64,000 bases of DNA from Natrinema gelatinilyticum. Lineage in GTDB: Archaea > Halobacteriota > Halobacteria > Halobacteriales > Natrialbaceae. The stretch lies in NCBI RefSeq assembly GCF_024266705.1, contig NZ_CP100757.1, positions 744,001 through 808,000 on the forward strand, read 5' to 3'. The position numbers and the translations under genes are program-made. Positions 1-8,941 of the stretch are shown here, in pieces. Position 1 is the stretch's first letter, and each line of letters opens with the position of its first letter. The notes beneath the pieces are model-generated. The model saw nothing but the letters and a program-made list of their open reading frames with translations, ran no database searches and was not told the origin of the DNA.

Positions 1-264
1 GTCAATACGATTATCGAAGATAGGAATAAACCTTCCGAGAGATGTGCCCGAGTGACGAAACGAACGCGCGGCGGTCGGTTGCAGCGTCCAAAATTCGTGC
101 CTGATGCGTTCGGTCACTCCTCGCTCGAGGCCGCTTTCGCAGGTCGGCGAAACCGAGTTTCGACCACGGCACCCTCGCTATGCTAGCGGACTCGAGCCCT
201 CGCCGATTTCGGATACTCGAACGGTCCTCAGACCGAGCTAGAGGTATCCGCTCATCTCGACGGG
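1..264. other. Left edge, no confident gene
   Basis: GC-rich sequence with a short open frame on the minus strand that has no recognisable motif and an arginine-rich composition typical of a shadow frame. I see no gene that I can support here. Confidence 0.3.
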
Positions 265-537
265 TCACCCGCGTTTCTTGACAAAAGGTGACGAGGTCAT
301 CTCGATGACGACGTCGTCATTGTGCGTGAGAACGATCCAGTCGAGAACGACGCCGCCGCGGTCACTACTCATGGGGGAGGTCTCCATGACCTCGACGTGC
401 GTTCGAATTTCGTCGCCGACCGAAACCGGGTTTGTGAACTCGAGCGATTCAGCGCCGAGCATCGCGAGTTCCATTCCTTCAATCTGTTGATATGTATGGC
501 CAGTGACCGTGTGAAAATCATGGTATAAATGAAATGA
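265..537 (-). pseudogene. Remnant of a MaoC-like hydratase/thioesterase
   Basis: The readable protein aligns with the second half of hot-dog-fold MaoC-like proteins: a GHTYQQIEGMELAMLG stretch, then a strand resembling 'EFTNPVSVGDEIRTHVEV', the usual central MaoC block. The frame stays open upstream of the first ATG (474) as far as a TGA at 538-540, and homologous-looking residues (YHDFHTVTGHTYQQ) lie upstream of that ATG. The N-terminal half of the fold, with the catalytic Asp/His region, is absent. I therefore read it as a 5'-truncated relic rather than a 69-residue gene. It sits beside other acyl-CoA genes (CitE-like, DUF35 and thiolase-like), which fits a former enoyl-CoA hydratase role. 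Confidence 0.55.
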
Positions 538-724
538 TCAGACAGTTGGCACGGTCTTCGAACCGGGGCTCGAAATTCGACGACAGTAGCGTACCGAACC
601 GGCGACCATCCCCCGGGGTCGCCTGGCCGAGTCGACTCAGGCGACAGCCTGATGCCGTCCGTCGGTTCCCGTGATCGGTTCGCAGCTGGAATTTGTAGGC
701 CCGTTTTGCGGATCTACGTGTCCA

Positions 725-1057
725 TCAGAACCCTCCACTGAAGAGCCCGAACCCGGCCTCGTCCGATTTGTTCTCGTCCTCGCCGGACGGTGAATCCGTC
801 TCGTCGGCCACTTCGTCGGCTTCGATCGTCTCGGTCTCTTCGGATTCGTCCATTTCGGCGAGTCGCTGCGCATACTCGCCCGTTCGTTCGATGACGTCGT
901 CGTCCTGAATGGCGAACGCCCATTTGATCGTATCGGGGACCTGCTCCGGGGCCACACCGCCGCGTTCCGCAAACGCGGCCACGGCCATTCGTCTCTCGTC
1001 GTCCAGTTCTTCAATTTCCTCGCACAGGAACTCGGGCACGTTTTCGGGGGGGTGCAT
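725..1057 (-). CDS. Acidic haloarchaeal protein of unknown function (110 aa)
   Basis: I start the gene at the ATG at 1055-1057 because the longer frame to 1156 adds residues without acidic character. The first 60 residues look helical (VPEFLCEEIEELDDERRMAV). They are followed by a very acidic linker rich in Glu, Asp, Ser and Thr, and a short hydrophobic Gly/Phe tail ending GFGLFSGGF. There is no signal peptide, metal motif or enzyme signature. The composition and the conserved-looking tail are typical of haloarchaea-only proteins. The function is unknown. Confidence 0.6.
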   Translation of the reverse strand: MHPPENVPEFLCEEIEELDDERRMAVAAFAERGGVAPEQVPDTIKWAFAIQDDDVIERTGEYAQRLAEMDESEETETIEADEVADETDSPSGEDENKSDEAGFGLFSGGF

Positions 1058-1204
1058 AGATGCCGTGACACACGGTATCACATAATATATGTGTACCGGC
1101 ACGTTTCCGGTTCCGTCAGGAGGGACACGCAACGGTTCCCCAATTCGCGATGCCACATCGGCTTCAAGCTCTCAAACCGGCTGGTTCCCGTCTGTGACGC
1201 AGCG

Positions 1205-2092
1205 TCAGTCCACCATGTCGAACGCTCGAGCCCGTTCCAGGATATCCTCACCGCGTTTTATATGGGCGATATCGATCATTTCCCCCTCGAACCGGACTGC
1301 ACCGCGGGACTCCTCGACTTCCGCCGTTTCCATCTCTTCCATTACCCGCTGCCAGAATTCCACGTCGTCCTCGTCGGGCGTGAAAATATCATTGATAGGT
1401 TCGACGTGGCTCGGGTGGATTACCTGGTAGCCGGTGTATCCGAGCGATCGGAGCCACGTCGCTTCTTCTCGTAACCCGTCGATGTCTTCGACGTTCGTCC
1501 ACGCGCCGCCGAAAAATTGCTCGATCCCCGCCGCCTTGCCGTCGAGAAGGACCTTCGACAGCATGTGTAGCTTCTCGGTCCCTTCTCGGGTCCACTCCCA
1601 GCCAAGCGCCCGTTCGACGTCGGCACCGCGGCTGGTCCCGCCCACGATCGCAGCGACGCGATCGCTCGCCTGACACAGTTCGTGGGCGTTGTAGAATCCT
1701 CGGGGCGTTTCGGGGAGCGCGATTATTTCGGTCCGGCTCTCGATTCCGCGCCTCGACTCGAGATACGAGAGGACGTGATCCGTGCGCGTCACGTCCTCCG
1801 TCCGCGGGAGTTTCGGAACGACGACGCCGTCCAGCCGGTCGTGAACGACTGCATCGAGGTCCGCTTCGAACAGCCCCGTTTCCGGGGCGTTGATACGAAC
1901 GGTGATCGCCTTGTCCGTATCCCACCGATCGTATGCGTTGGCGACGATTTCGCGTGCCTCATCTTTTTCGCTTGGCGGAACGGAATCCTCGAGATCGAAG
2001 ATGAACGCGTCCGCGTCGTACTTCTCCGGCGCTTCGTGTACCCAGTCTTCGTTGTTCGCCGGAATGTAAAGGATCGAACGGATCGGACGCAT
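1205..2092 (-). CDS. HpcH/HpaI aldolase, CitE-like acyl-CoA lyase
   Basis: A 295-residue TIM-barrel protein of the CitE/malyl-CoA lyase group. It begins with the family's RSILYIPANN strand. The metal-site segment FIFDLEDSVPPSEKDEAR lies near residues 30-47, RINAPETG near 66-73 and VVVPKLPR further on. The length fits single-domain CitE-like lyases, which cleave or form C-C bonds in (S)-malyl-, citramalyl- or citryl-CoA type esters using Mg2+. No CitD or CitF partner is nearby, so it is probably not part of citrate lyase. Neighbouring DUF35, thiolase-like and MaoC-remnant genes make an acyl-CoA degradation role likely. The exact substrate cannot be read from the sequence. Confidence 0.88.
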   Translation of the reverse strand: MRPIRSILYIPANNEDWVHEAPEKYDADAFIFDLEDSVPPSEKDEAREIVANAYDRWDTDKAITVRINAPETGLFEADLDAVVHDRLDGVVVPKLPRTEDVTRTDHVLSYLESRRGIESRTEIIALPETPRGFYNAHELCQASDRVAAIVGGTSRGADVERALGWEWTREGTEKLHMLSKVLLDGKAAGIEQFFGGAWTNVEDIDGLREEATWLRSLGYTGYQVIHPSHVEPINDIFTPDEDDVEFWQRVMEEMETAEVEESRGAVRFEGEMIDIAHIKRGEDILERARAFDMVD

Positions 2093-2094
2093 CG

Positions 2095-2301
2095 TTACTC
2101 GTCCTCCGGTTCGGTCTTCCCGCGTGTCTGTGTCGGCATCTCACGGAGAGAACTGCTTCTACGTAAAAAAACGTTAGGGATCGAGTTAATCCACCGCCCG
2201 AAACCGGGTGTACCCGGCTGACCGCAGACGCACTCGTACTCGAGGTTCAGTCGCGGGTCGCGAGTCACCAGCCGATACTGACAGACGAGACAGAATATCA
2301 T
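2095..2301 (-). CDS. Possible small Cys-rich protein
   Basis: A 68-codon open frame just upstream of the CitE-like gene on the same strand. Its first 30 residues carry a CLVC pair and a CVC motif (spacing about 17), reminiscent of a small zinc ribbon, and it ends in a Glu/Asp-rich tail. The middle part looks non-protein-like. It could be a genuine leader gene of the lyase or a chance frame. I have no homologue in mind. Confidence 0.22.
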   Translation of the reverse strand: MIFCLVCQYRLVTRDPRLNLEYECVCGQPGTPGFGRWINSIPNVFLRRSSSLREMPTQTRGKTEPEDE

Positions 2302-2343
2302 CTTCGCATATATATGAGATATATGATCAGTGGTCGACGGCGG

Positions 2344-3081
2344 TTACTCGACGCGCACGGGTCGGACGCAGTCGAGAACGATCCCTGTGCCGCCTCGGTC
2401 GAGTTGCTCGCCGACGGAGACCGGTTCGATTGCGGCTATCCACTCCTCGAACGCCGACCACCCGTCGTGATACTCGAGGACCGGTGGATGAAAAAGAAAC
2501 GGGGCCTCGCCTGCGTCGGCTTTTTCCTGCAATCGGTTCATCGCCTCCGCGGGTGAGCGGTTTTCGAGGAGCCTCGTGTCGAACGGTTCGACTGGTTCCA
2601 CGAGTTCGACGGTTTCCATGTTGTGATCCGTCCGTCCGAGTACCCAGTCGAATCCTGCGTCCTCGACGGCCTGCACTGCACCGTTGCTGAGTCGGCGAAA
2701 CGGCACGAAAAAGCCGTTCGGTGTGATGCCCGTCGCGTCCTCGATGGCCGCCAATCCGGTGGTAATCGCATCGTGTGCCGACTCGTACGACAGGTCTGCG
2801 TACGCGTGGTGACGGTGCGAGTGGAACGTAATCTCGTGGCCGTCGGCGTCGAGCGTCTCGATGATATCGGCCTGCTCCTCGGCGTCGCGGCCGAGAAACG
2901 CGAAGCTTCCAGTTGCATCGTTCTCCTGGAGCAACGCCGAGACGCGCTCGAAGTCTCCGAGTTCGTACTCCGCGATGCAGAACCACGCTTTCCATCTGTG
3001 GCGGTCCGGGAATTCACCGTCGGTAAACAGACTCAACCACGTTTCGAACTCTCGCAGCACCGGGGGAGCGACGTCTCGCAT
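2344..3081 (-). CDS. NodB-like polysaccharide deacetylase homologue
   Basis: A 245-residue carbohydrate-esterase family 4-type barrel. The metal-binding HSHRH motif of CE4 motif 2 is present in HEITFHSHRHHAY (about residues 98-110). The fold context 'ENDATGSFAFLGRDAEEQADIIETL' typical of these enzymes is also there (quoted in part: ATGSFAFLG). The usual TFDD catalytic Asp motif is replaced by an FCIAEYELGDF segment, and the motif-3 arginine region reads VPFRRLS. Activity is therefore uncertain. There is no signal peptide, so it should be cytoplasmic. Haloarchaea carry many such proteins. It could deacetylate cell-surface sugars or amidate-type substrates. Confidence 0.75.
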   Translation of the reverse strand: MRDVAPPVLREFETWLSLFTDGEFPDRHRWKAWFCIAEYELGDFERVSALLQENDATGSFAFLGRDAEEQADIIETLDADGHEITFHSHRHHAYADLSYESAHDAITTGLAAIEDATGITPNGFFVPFRRLSNGAVQAVEDAGFDWVLGRTDHNMETVELVEPVEPFDTRLLENRSPAEAMNRLQEKADAGEAPFLFHPPVLEYHDGWSAFEEWIAAIEPVSVGEQLDRGGTGIVLDCVRPVRVE

Positions 3082-3238
3082 CTTTCGTCCCTCGTCTATC
3101 GCTCTCCATCAGGCCGATTAAACGTTCCGGCGATCGGCCGGACGGTTACGCGATCGTCAGCCGTATCTCGTCCGTATCCTGCGGTGCTGTGCCTGATCGA
3201 CGCGGTCCGCTCGAGAACCGCGTCGAGCCGTGTGCGGT

Positions 3239-3649
3239 CTATTCTTCCACCGGGACGAAGACGGGTATCGAGACGTCCTCGTCTTCCGTGTCCACGAACT
3301 GGACTTCGACGTGCGTTCCGACGCTGACGTTCTCGGGATCGGCATCGATATTTGTCATGAGGCGCGGCCCCTCGTCGAGTTCCACGTAGGCGACGACGAG
3401 CGGAAGGTCCTCTTCCGGCCAGCCGCTCATCGTTCGCGCGGTCGAGTACGAGTAAACCTCGCCGCGGCCCGACGTCTCGCGCCACTCGACGTTCTCGCTG
3501 AAGCAGTCGGGACAGAGCGATCGCGGGTAGTGGTACACCAGTCCGCAATCGGGACACTCCCGTACGAGAAGCTCGCCACTCGCGGCGGCCTGCCAGTAGC
3601 GCTCGGTTTCCGGGTTGACTTCGGGAACGGGACGCGGTTCCCAGCTCAT
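3239..3649 (-). CDS. DUF35 OB-fold/zinc-ribbon acyl-CoA-associated protein
   Basis: A 136-residue protein with a rubredoxin-like zinc ribbon (CPDCGLVYHYPRSLCPDC, near residues 36-53) followed by an OB-fold. This is the DUF35 architecture. Such proteins bind acyl-CoA and form complexes with thiolase-like enzymes, for example the archaeal HMG-CoA synthase/acetoacetyl-CoA thiolase complex and Ltp2-type retro-aldolases. Its start overlaps the stop of the upstream thiolase-like gene by 4 nt (ATGA), so the two are almost certainly translated together and work as one complex. Confidence 0.9.
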   Translation of the reverse strand: MSWEPRPVPEVNPETERYWQAAASGELLVRECPDCGLVYHYPRSLCPDCFSENVEWRETSGRGEVYSYSTARTMSGWPEEDLPLVVAYVELDEGPRLMTNIDADPENVSVGTHVEVQFVDTEDEDVSIPVFVPVEE

Positions 3650-4821
3650 CGGTCTTCCCTCCCGAGGACGACGGTCGCAGCACCGTGACGGGTCGCGATA
3701 CTTCCGCCGGTTCCGTGAGCGAGTGCGACGTCTGCGTCGACTTGCACTTCTGGATTCGCCTCGCCACGGAGCTGTCGGACGGCCTCGATCACCTTGGTCA
3801 TCCCGCCCCGGTTTGCAGGATGATTCGAGCAGAGGCCGCCGCCGTCGGTGTTGAACGGAAGGTCCCCGTCGGGTGCCTGCAGCGTCCCACCCTCGACGAA
3901 CTCGCCGCCCTCGCCCTTCTCGCAGAACCCGAGATCCTCTATGGTCTCGAGGACGGTGATGGTAAAGGAGTCGTAGATCGACGCATAGTCGACGTCGTCG
4001 GGACCGAGTCCGGCTTCCGCGAAGGCGCGTTCACCGGACGACTCGGCACCGGTGCGCGTGATGTCGATCCGTCCTGCGTCGTGGTGTGAGGGTGCTTCCC
4101 CGTGACCGAGTACTTCGACGGCTTCTCGGTCGAGGTCCTCGTGAACGTCCTCGGAGATGAGTACCAGTGCACCACCACCGTCCGAGATCACACAGCAATC
4201 GAGCAGGTGGAGTGGGTCCGCCACGATTCGCGACTCGACGACGTCCTCGACGGTGACCGGCTCACGGAACATCGCGTGTTCGTTGTATTGCGCGTGTTGG
4301 GAGGCGGCGACGCGGATCTCCGCGAGCTGTTCGCTCGTCGTGCCGTACTCGTGCATGTGCCGCCGTGCGGCCATGCCGTACATCGTGATATTTGTCGCAC
4401 CGTAAATGCGTTCGAAGCTGTCCTGGACGGTTTGCACGTCTCGCGCCCCAGACCCCGTCGCCTGGCCGCGAGAGCGTGGTCGGCCGGCGAGCGTGACGAG
4501 TGCCACGTCGCACTTTCCGTCCCGGATTGCGCTGACAGCGTGGCCGACGTGGGCGACGTAGGACGATCCGCCGTAGTCAGTCGTATCGACGTACGAAGGC
4601 TCCATCCCGAGATAGTCGGCGATAACGAGCGGAGACAGACCGGATCGGTACTCGGGGATGCCAGCCGTAAAGAGGCCATTGACGTCCTCTTTCGTCAGGC
4701 CCGCGTCGGCGAGTCCGCCTTTGGCGACTTCCGCATGTAACTGCATCGTTGATTTATTCGGTGCTTCACGCGTCGGATGTTCGAAGGCCCCAGCTATGTA
4801 CGCTGGTTCGCGTCCTGCCAT
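3646..4821 (-). CDS. Thiolase-superfamily protein (SCP-x/Ltp2-like)
   Basis: A 391-residue thiolase-fold protein of the lipid-transfer/SCP-x group. Typical features are YIAGAFEHPTR at the N-terminus, NGLFTAGIPEY, a central DGGGALVLIS and a C-terminal GGGLCSNHPANRGG loop. The position usually held by the nucleophilic Cys reads GGSSYVAHVGHAV (about residues 84-96), so a thiolytic Cys is not evident. Together with the 4-nt overlap with the DUF35 gene, this suggests a thiolase-like aldolase or synthase rather than a classical acetyl-CoA acetyltransferase. It is cytoplasmic. The substrate is unknown. Confidence 0.85.
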   Translation of the reverse strand: MAGREPAYIAGAFEHPTREAPNKSTMQLHAEVAKGGLADAGLTKEDVNGLFTAGIPEYRSGLSPLVIADYLGMEPSYVDTTDYGGSSYVAHVGHAVSAIRDGKCDVALVTLAGRPRSRGQATGSGARDVQTVQDSFERIYGATNITMYGMAARRHMHEYGTTSEQLAEIRVAASQHAQYNEHAMFREPVTVEDVVESRIVADPLHLLDCCVISDGGGALVLISEDVHEDLDREAVEVLGHGEAPSHHDAGRIDITRTGAESSGERAFAEAGLGPDDVDYASIYDSFTITVLETIEDLGFCEKGEGGEFVEGGTLQAPDGDLPFNTDGGGLCSNHPANRGGMTKVIEAVRQLRGEANPEVQVDADVALAHGTGGSIATRHGAATVVLGREDR

Positions 4822-5711
4822 TACGCGCTCAGAGTGCTTCGGCTATCGTAAACCTTTGCTTCCATATCTCTTTCGACGGCGAGACCGCTTGCGACATAGA
4901 AGTCGTCTCGAGCAACCCTGACTTCTGGGAAGGGATAATCATCCAGTATTGGTGTACGACCATTCCACGCGGTCTCGTCCGGGCAATCGGTTACGCTTCA
5001 CGCGGTGACTCGAAGACATGCCCGTTAGGCCGTCTCGAACGGTGTCGACCGACGGATGCGTGATTTCACTCCCGAACTCGGGTTCCGCATAACAGAACAC
5101 CTTTCTTCTGCTTGCTTCCCCTACTTTCTTTTCTAGACAGCGCTAGACCTCGTTTATCGTCGAAGCACTGCGCTGTCGTGTGTTCCTCGATACGGAATAT
5201 GTGTGCGTTGATCTACCAAACCACCAGCCGTTCTGCATCTCCAATTTACCAATCACACGGTTGGTAAACACGAAGAGGGCGTGTTTCGACTCCGTGCCAC
5301 GATGTCAATCTGGTTCGTACTATCACGGCTCATAGACTCGTATCGTGCAGAGATTACTGAAAAAACGCGGTTCGGTGCCGTTCCGCGATGGGAAACAGTT
5401 GTCGATGAGTTTTCATGCTAACAGAATGATATTTCCCTGATCTTCGGGTCTGTTCGACCATCTCGCAGTACCGTTGAACCGGAGATGGGCAGTGACGTAC
5501 CTGCTTTTCGTACGCGCTCGCGTTGCCCAACGTATTTACAACTCTGAGACGAGCACAAAACATAAATCGACGGGATAAACGGTGCGTTCGTCGCCATTAC
5601 ACGCGCGGAGAACGTCGACGTCCCCGCCAACGCCCTTGTTACGGATCTCGTCCGCGGTCTCGAGCGCAGCTATCTCGAGTGAGACATGTCCCCCTCGTTC
5701 GTCGGTCGAAC
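4822..5711. other. Long gap with no intact gene
   Basis: About 890 bp without a frame I can support. Short open frames on both strands lack motifs. The segment becomes AT-richer around 5100-5450, contains the inverted repeat at 5245-5268, and runs into the decayed HpaB/AbfD-type gene. A GENVDVPANALVTD-like stretch readable near 5605-5650 in another frame may be an earlier part of the same relic. Confidence 0.4.
5245..5268. promoter_or_regulatory. Perfect 8-bp dyad, possible operator
   Basis: TTTACCAA and TTGGTAAA face each other across 8 nt. The geometry suits a dimeric helix-turn-helix repressor (TetR- or ArsR-like). No such regulator gene survives next to it, so this may be an orphan operator of the decayed locus. 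Confidence 0.35.
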
Positions 5712-6098
5712 GACGTCGCCGTCCCGCAACCGGCGTTCTGTGATTTTGGAACGTACGACTTTGTGACGGGCTATCACCGAATGGAAGGTCACGTCCAGGA
5801 CATCGCCGGTGGTATCGTCGCGACCGCCCCGCCGGTCGCCGATCTCGAGAATCCGATCACGGGTGACGACGTCCATACATTCTGTCGGGCCGCGGGCACC
5901 AGGGACGATCGCCTCAGATTCGTCAACTACATCCGGGATTTGACGACGAGTGGCTTCGCCGGTTGGCAGGAACTCTCGTCACTACACGGTGGTGGCTCGC
6001 CGGAAGCGTTGTTGACTACCCTCTTTCACGAGTGGGACGTCGACCGGAGCGAGGAACTGGTGGCCTCGGAACTCGGTATCCCGACGTCACCCCGCTGA
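5712..6098 (+). pseudogene. C-terminal relic of an HpaB/4-hydroxybutyryl-CoA dehydratase-type flavoprotein
   Basis: The readable frame carries the C-terminal signature of the 4-hydroxyphenylacetate 3-monooxygenase/vinylacetyl-CoA isomerase superfamily. It shows DVAVPQPAFCDFGTYDF, then HVQDIAGGIVATAP, LENPITGDDVHTFC, DDRLRFVNYIRDLTTSGFAG and a closing HGGGSPEALLTTLFHEWDVD block. Upstream sequence is open but basic and unlike any protein, and the N-terminal two-thirds (substrate and FAD domain) are missing. This is a truncated, frame-damaged gene. It supports a past acyl-CoA or aromatic catabolic role for the cluster. Confidence 0.7.
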
Positions 6099-6351
6099 AT
6101 AGGGACCGAACCACAGCAACGCCACGAACCCTGGCGGTGATCCCGCATGGGGAGTCGCGAATTGTCTCGAGACGGAGCGAAGTACCGACGGCTCGAGAGG
6201 GGTGCTGATCCGCCGATCCGAGTCGCGCATCGGCCGTCGGTCGGTACCTCGAACCGAGTCTCGACTGTGTGTCGGGTACCTGAACTGGGTCTCGGTCCTC
6301 AGCCCCGTGACCGGACTGGATGATAGAATAAATCTGCCCCGAACAAACAGC
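6099..6351. other. Intergenic, nothing recognised
   Basis: Sequence between the decayed HpaB-type gene and the convergent short-chain dehydrogenase. Open frames here have no motif. I see no gene or RNA. Confidence 0.3.
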
Positions 6352-7113
6352 TTAGAAGTTCGAAAGCTTGTCTCGACGGTAGAGATCCAGTTCGGAAACG
6401 ACGTTCGGTGGTTCCTGCTGGGCCGCGAACGCGATCGCGTCCGCGATTGCTTCGGGTTCCGACACTTCGTCCGGGTCGTAACGGTCCTGTGACATGGTAT
6501 CGCGATATTCCTTCCCGAATTCCGTTCTAACTTCGGCTGGGTTTATTACTGTGACACCGACCTCGTCCGGACCGACTGCTCCCGCCAGGCTGTGTGCGAA
6601 GCCTCGTGTCCACCATTTCGTCGCCGCGTACATCGGTGCACCCGGGCGCGGGTACTGTCCGGCGAGGCTACCGACGAAAATGGCGATACCGGACGTTTCA
6701 CGGAGGTGAGGGAGTGCCGCTCGTGTGACGAAGAACATTCCGTCGACGTTCACTCCCATGACGGCGCGATACTGCTCGGTCGGCATCGTTTCGACGGTGA
6801 CGTCGCTTCCGGTCGCCATCCCGGCGTTGTTCACCAGCACGTCTAGTCGGCCGAACTCATCAACGGTCTGCTCGACGGCAGCGTCGACAGCTTCTTCGTC
6901 GCTGACGTCTGCGGGGAGAACGAGGACGGTCTCATCCGTCTCCGATTCGATTCGGTCCGCGATGGTCCGTAACTTCGATTCTCGGCGGGCGACGATTGCG
7001 ACGTTCGCTCCCTTCGCTGCGAGGGTTTCTGCCGTTGCTTCTCCGATCCCGGCGCTCGCACCGGTTATCAACATCGTCTTTCCCGACAGGGACAGTTCTG
7101 TGGGCATAGTCAT
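6352..7113 (-). CDS. Short-chain dehydrogenase/reductase (SDR)
   Basis: A 253-residue classical SDR. The cofactor motif TGASAGIGEA lies near residues 17-26, NNAG near 92-95, and the active-site pair YAATK near 160, after a serine strand (FVGSLAGQ). An Arg-rich segment after the second strand (VARRESKL) suggests NADP(H) preference. The start could also be the ATG two codons later. It probably oxidises or reduces a hydroxy- or keto-acid or an alcohol in the cytoplasm. It is followed by an MFS transporter gene on the same strand. Confidence 0.9.
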   Translation of the reverse strand: MTMPTELSLSGKTMLITGASAGIGEATAETLAAKGANVAIVARRESKLRTIADRIESETDETVLVLPADVSDEEAVDAAVEQTVDEFGRLDVLVNNAGMATGSDVTVETMPTEQYRAVMGVNVDGMFFVTRAALPHLRETSGIAIFVGSLAGQYPRPGAPMYAATKWWTRGFAHSLAGAVGPDEVGVTVINPAEVRTEFGKEYRDTMSQDRYDPDEVSEPEAIADAIAFAAQQEPPNVVSELDLYRRDKLSNF

Positions 7114-7289
7114 CGATTATCATTCCGTCACATAAACATTGTCCGTGATCGGCAGACAGGTCTGTACTGCCGATACCGGTCGTTCCTCGCGTCGGCGATG
7201 GAACCGACTTTCCGCCCCACCGCTGCAGACGCCGACGGCACTCGAGCCATCGACTGTCGGTCGGGCCCGACCGGAGGAGTCTGAGGCGG

Positions 7290-8564
7290 TCAATCGCCGG
7301 AGTTCGTCGCCGCTGGGGTCGTTTGCCACCAGCCGGCACGGTTGAGCGCGACCAGCAGGCCCGCCGTCAGCGCCATCCCGACGAACGCGAACGCGGCGAG
7401 GACGCCGAAGAACGCCGCCGTCGAATACCCGCCGAGGACGAAGCCGCCGATCGCAATGCTCACCGGGCCGATACCGAACTTCCCGACGTAGGTATATCCG
7501 TAGGACAGCCCCCGCGCGCTCGAGGGCGTGTGGACTGCCACCGCGTCCTGGTAGAGCGGCTGGGTGGCAAAGAGGAAGAACCCGAGCACGATACAGAGGA
7601 GGATGATGGGAACGAGCCCCATCGACAGGACCGGCACGAACGCGACCGCGAGGACGCAGAGGATGGCGAAGATGGCGATCAACCCTCGCTCCGACTGAAT
7701 GCGATCCGTGAGTTTTCCGCCCGCGTACTGGCCGGCCATTCCGACGACGAGCAGGCCGACGTAGATGTAATCGCCGGGCGAGATTCCCTCGAGGCCCGCC
7801 GAGAGCGTGACGTCTTCCATCGCGGGAAGACCGTGGAGGATCTCGGGGAGGTAGGTAAGAATCCCTCGGTAGAAGAGTCCCTCGAAGGCGATAATGGCGA
7901 AGACGACCGCGAACGCGCTCGTGAACAACACCCGCGACGTCGACAGGAATTCGGCGAGCGACATGGGATCGTTCTCGTCCGCGTCGGCGTCGCCGTCGGC
8001 GGTGGACGCGTCGAAGTCGACTCGAAGTCCGTACGCAGCCGCGACGAACCCCGGGATCGCGAGGAGTCCGGCGACGAGGTGCCACTGGTCGGTGAGAAAC
8101 AACAGCGTGGCCGCGGCGAACGGCCCGAGGGCGATACCGGCGTTGCCGGCGATGCCGTGCCAGCCCAGGACGGTTCCCCGTTCGTCGACACCGGTGCTGA
8201 TCAAGGCGAGTCCAGCGGGATGGTAGACGCTCGCGGCGACTCCCCAGCAGATGAGACCGACCGCCACGAGGTGAATCGACGTCGAGAGCGCGAGGACGAG
8301 AAACGAGGCGCTCATTCCGACGAGACAGAGCACGATGAGTCGCTTCGGGCCGAACCGGTCGACGAGGACACCCCCTGGGAGCGATCCTAACCCGAACGGG
8401 GCGTATCCCAGGGCGACGATGACGCCGGCCAGTGCGACTGAGACGTCGAATTCCGCGAGCCAGACCACGAGGAATATCGGGATCGACGTCTCGAACCAGT
8501 GGACGAGCGAGTGTCCGGCCATCGTGAAGCCAGCGATTGCCCGATCGTTTTTGTTAAGTCCCAT
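7290..8564 (-). CDS. MFS transporter
   Basis: I start at the ATG at 8562-8564; the upstream in-frame ATG at 8609 adds 15 non-hydrophobic residues. The protein has about twelve hydrophobic helices, with the MFS loop 2-3 signature G..GGVLVDRFGPKR near residues 62-75. An acidic loop rich in Asp and Ala (STADGDADADEND) separates the two six-helix halves, a haloarchaeal habit. It is a cytoplasmic-membrane transporter, probably for an organic acid or a drug-like compound. No substrate motif is seen. It lies just upstream of the SDR gene on the same strand with about a 175-nt gap, so the two may be co-transcribed. Confidence 0.85.
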   Translation of the reverse strand: MGLNKNDRAIAGFTMAGHSLVHWFETSIPIFLVVWLAEFDVSVALAGVIVALGYAPFGLGSLPGGVLVDRFGPKRLIVLCLVGMSASFLVLALSTSIHLVAVGLICWGVAASVYHPAGLALISTGVDERGTVLGWHGIAGNAGIALGPFAAATLLFLTDQWHLVAGLLAIPGFVAAAYGLRVDFDASTADGDADADENDPMSLAEFLSTSRVLFTSAFAVVFAIIAFEGLFYRGILTYLPEILHGLPAMEDVTLSAGLEGISPGDYIYVGLLVVGMAGQYAGGKLTDRIQSERGLIAIFAILCVLAVAFVPVLSMGLVPIILLCIVLGFFLFATQPLYQDAVAVHTPSSARGLSYGYTYVGKFGIGPVSIAIGGFVLGGYSTAAFFGVLAAFAFVGMALTAGLLVALNRAGWWQTTPAATNSGD

Positions 8565-8941
8565 GACAGTTACGTTCCGTTCTTGTGCATCCGGAGTACC
8601 CGGGGTCACTTATTGGTTGTGAAACTGCCGACAGCCAATTGGATCTGAACTAGTATGATATCCGGCTACCGAAGAATCCAGTAGAAAAATTTTCGACAAT
8701 TGTCCCGTCCGGTGGATGCTTCTCTCCGTGCTAGTCGGTCTGGTTCGACCGATATCTGATTCGATCGACCACCGACGTTCGACGCTGTACTCGTCGGTCC
8801 GATCGCCGAACTGGGCGCGACGTTGCCCGAGAGACCGTCCAATGGGTCAAACGATGTCTCGAGTCCGACGTCGAATCCGGATTCAAGACTGTTCGTTCGA
8901 TCGGCGATCGAAGAAGAATGAAACCGAAACGAGACCCGGCG
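8565..8941. other. Intergenic between MFS and TRAP genes
   Basis: An AT-rich patch around 8630-8700 (GTATGATATCC and AGAAAAATTTTCG) probably holds the promoter of the minus-strand MFS gene. The rest has no supported gene. Confidence 0.35.

Noticed and set aside
7323..8390. 355-codon plus-strand frame across the MFS gene
   Set aside because: Highly charged antisense of a membrane protein, a typical shadow in GC-rich haloarchaeal DNA.
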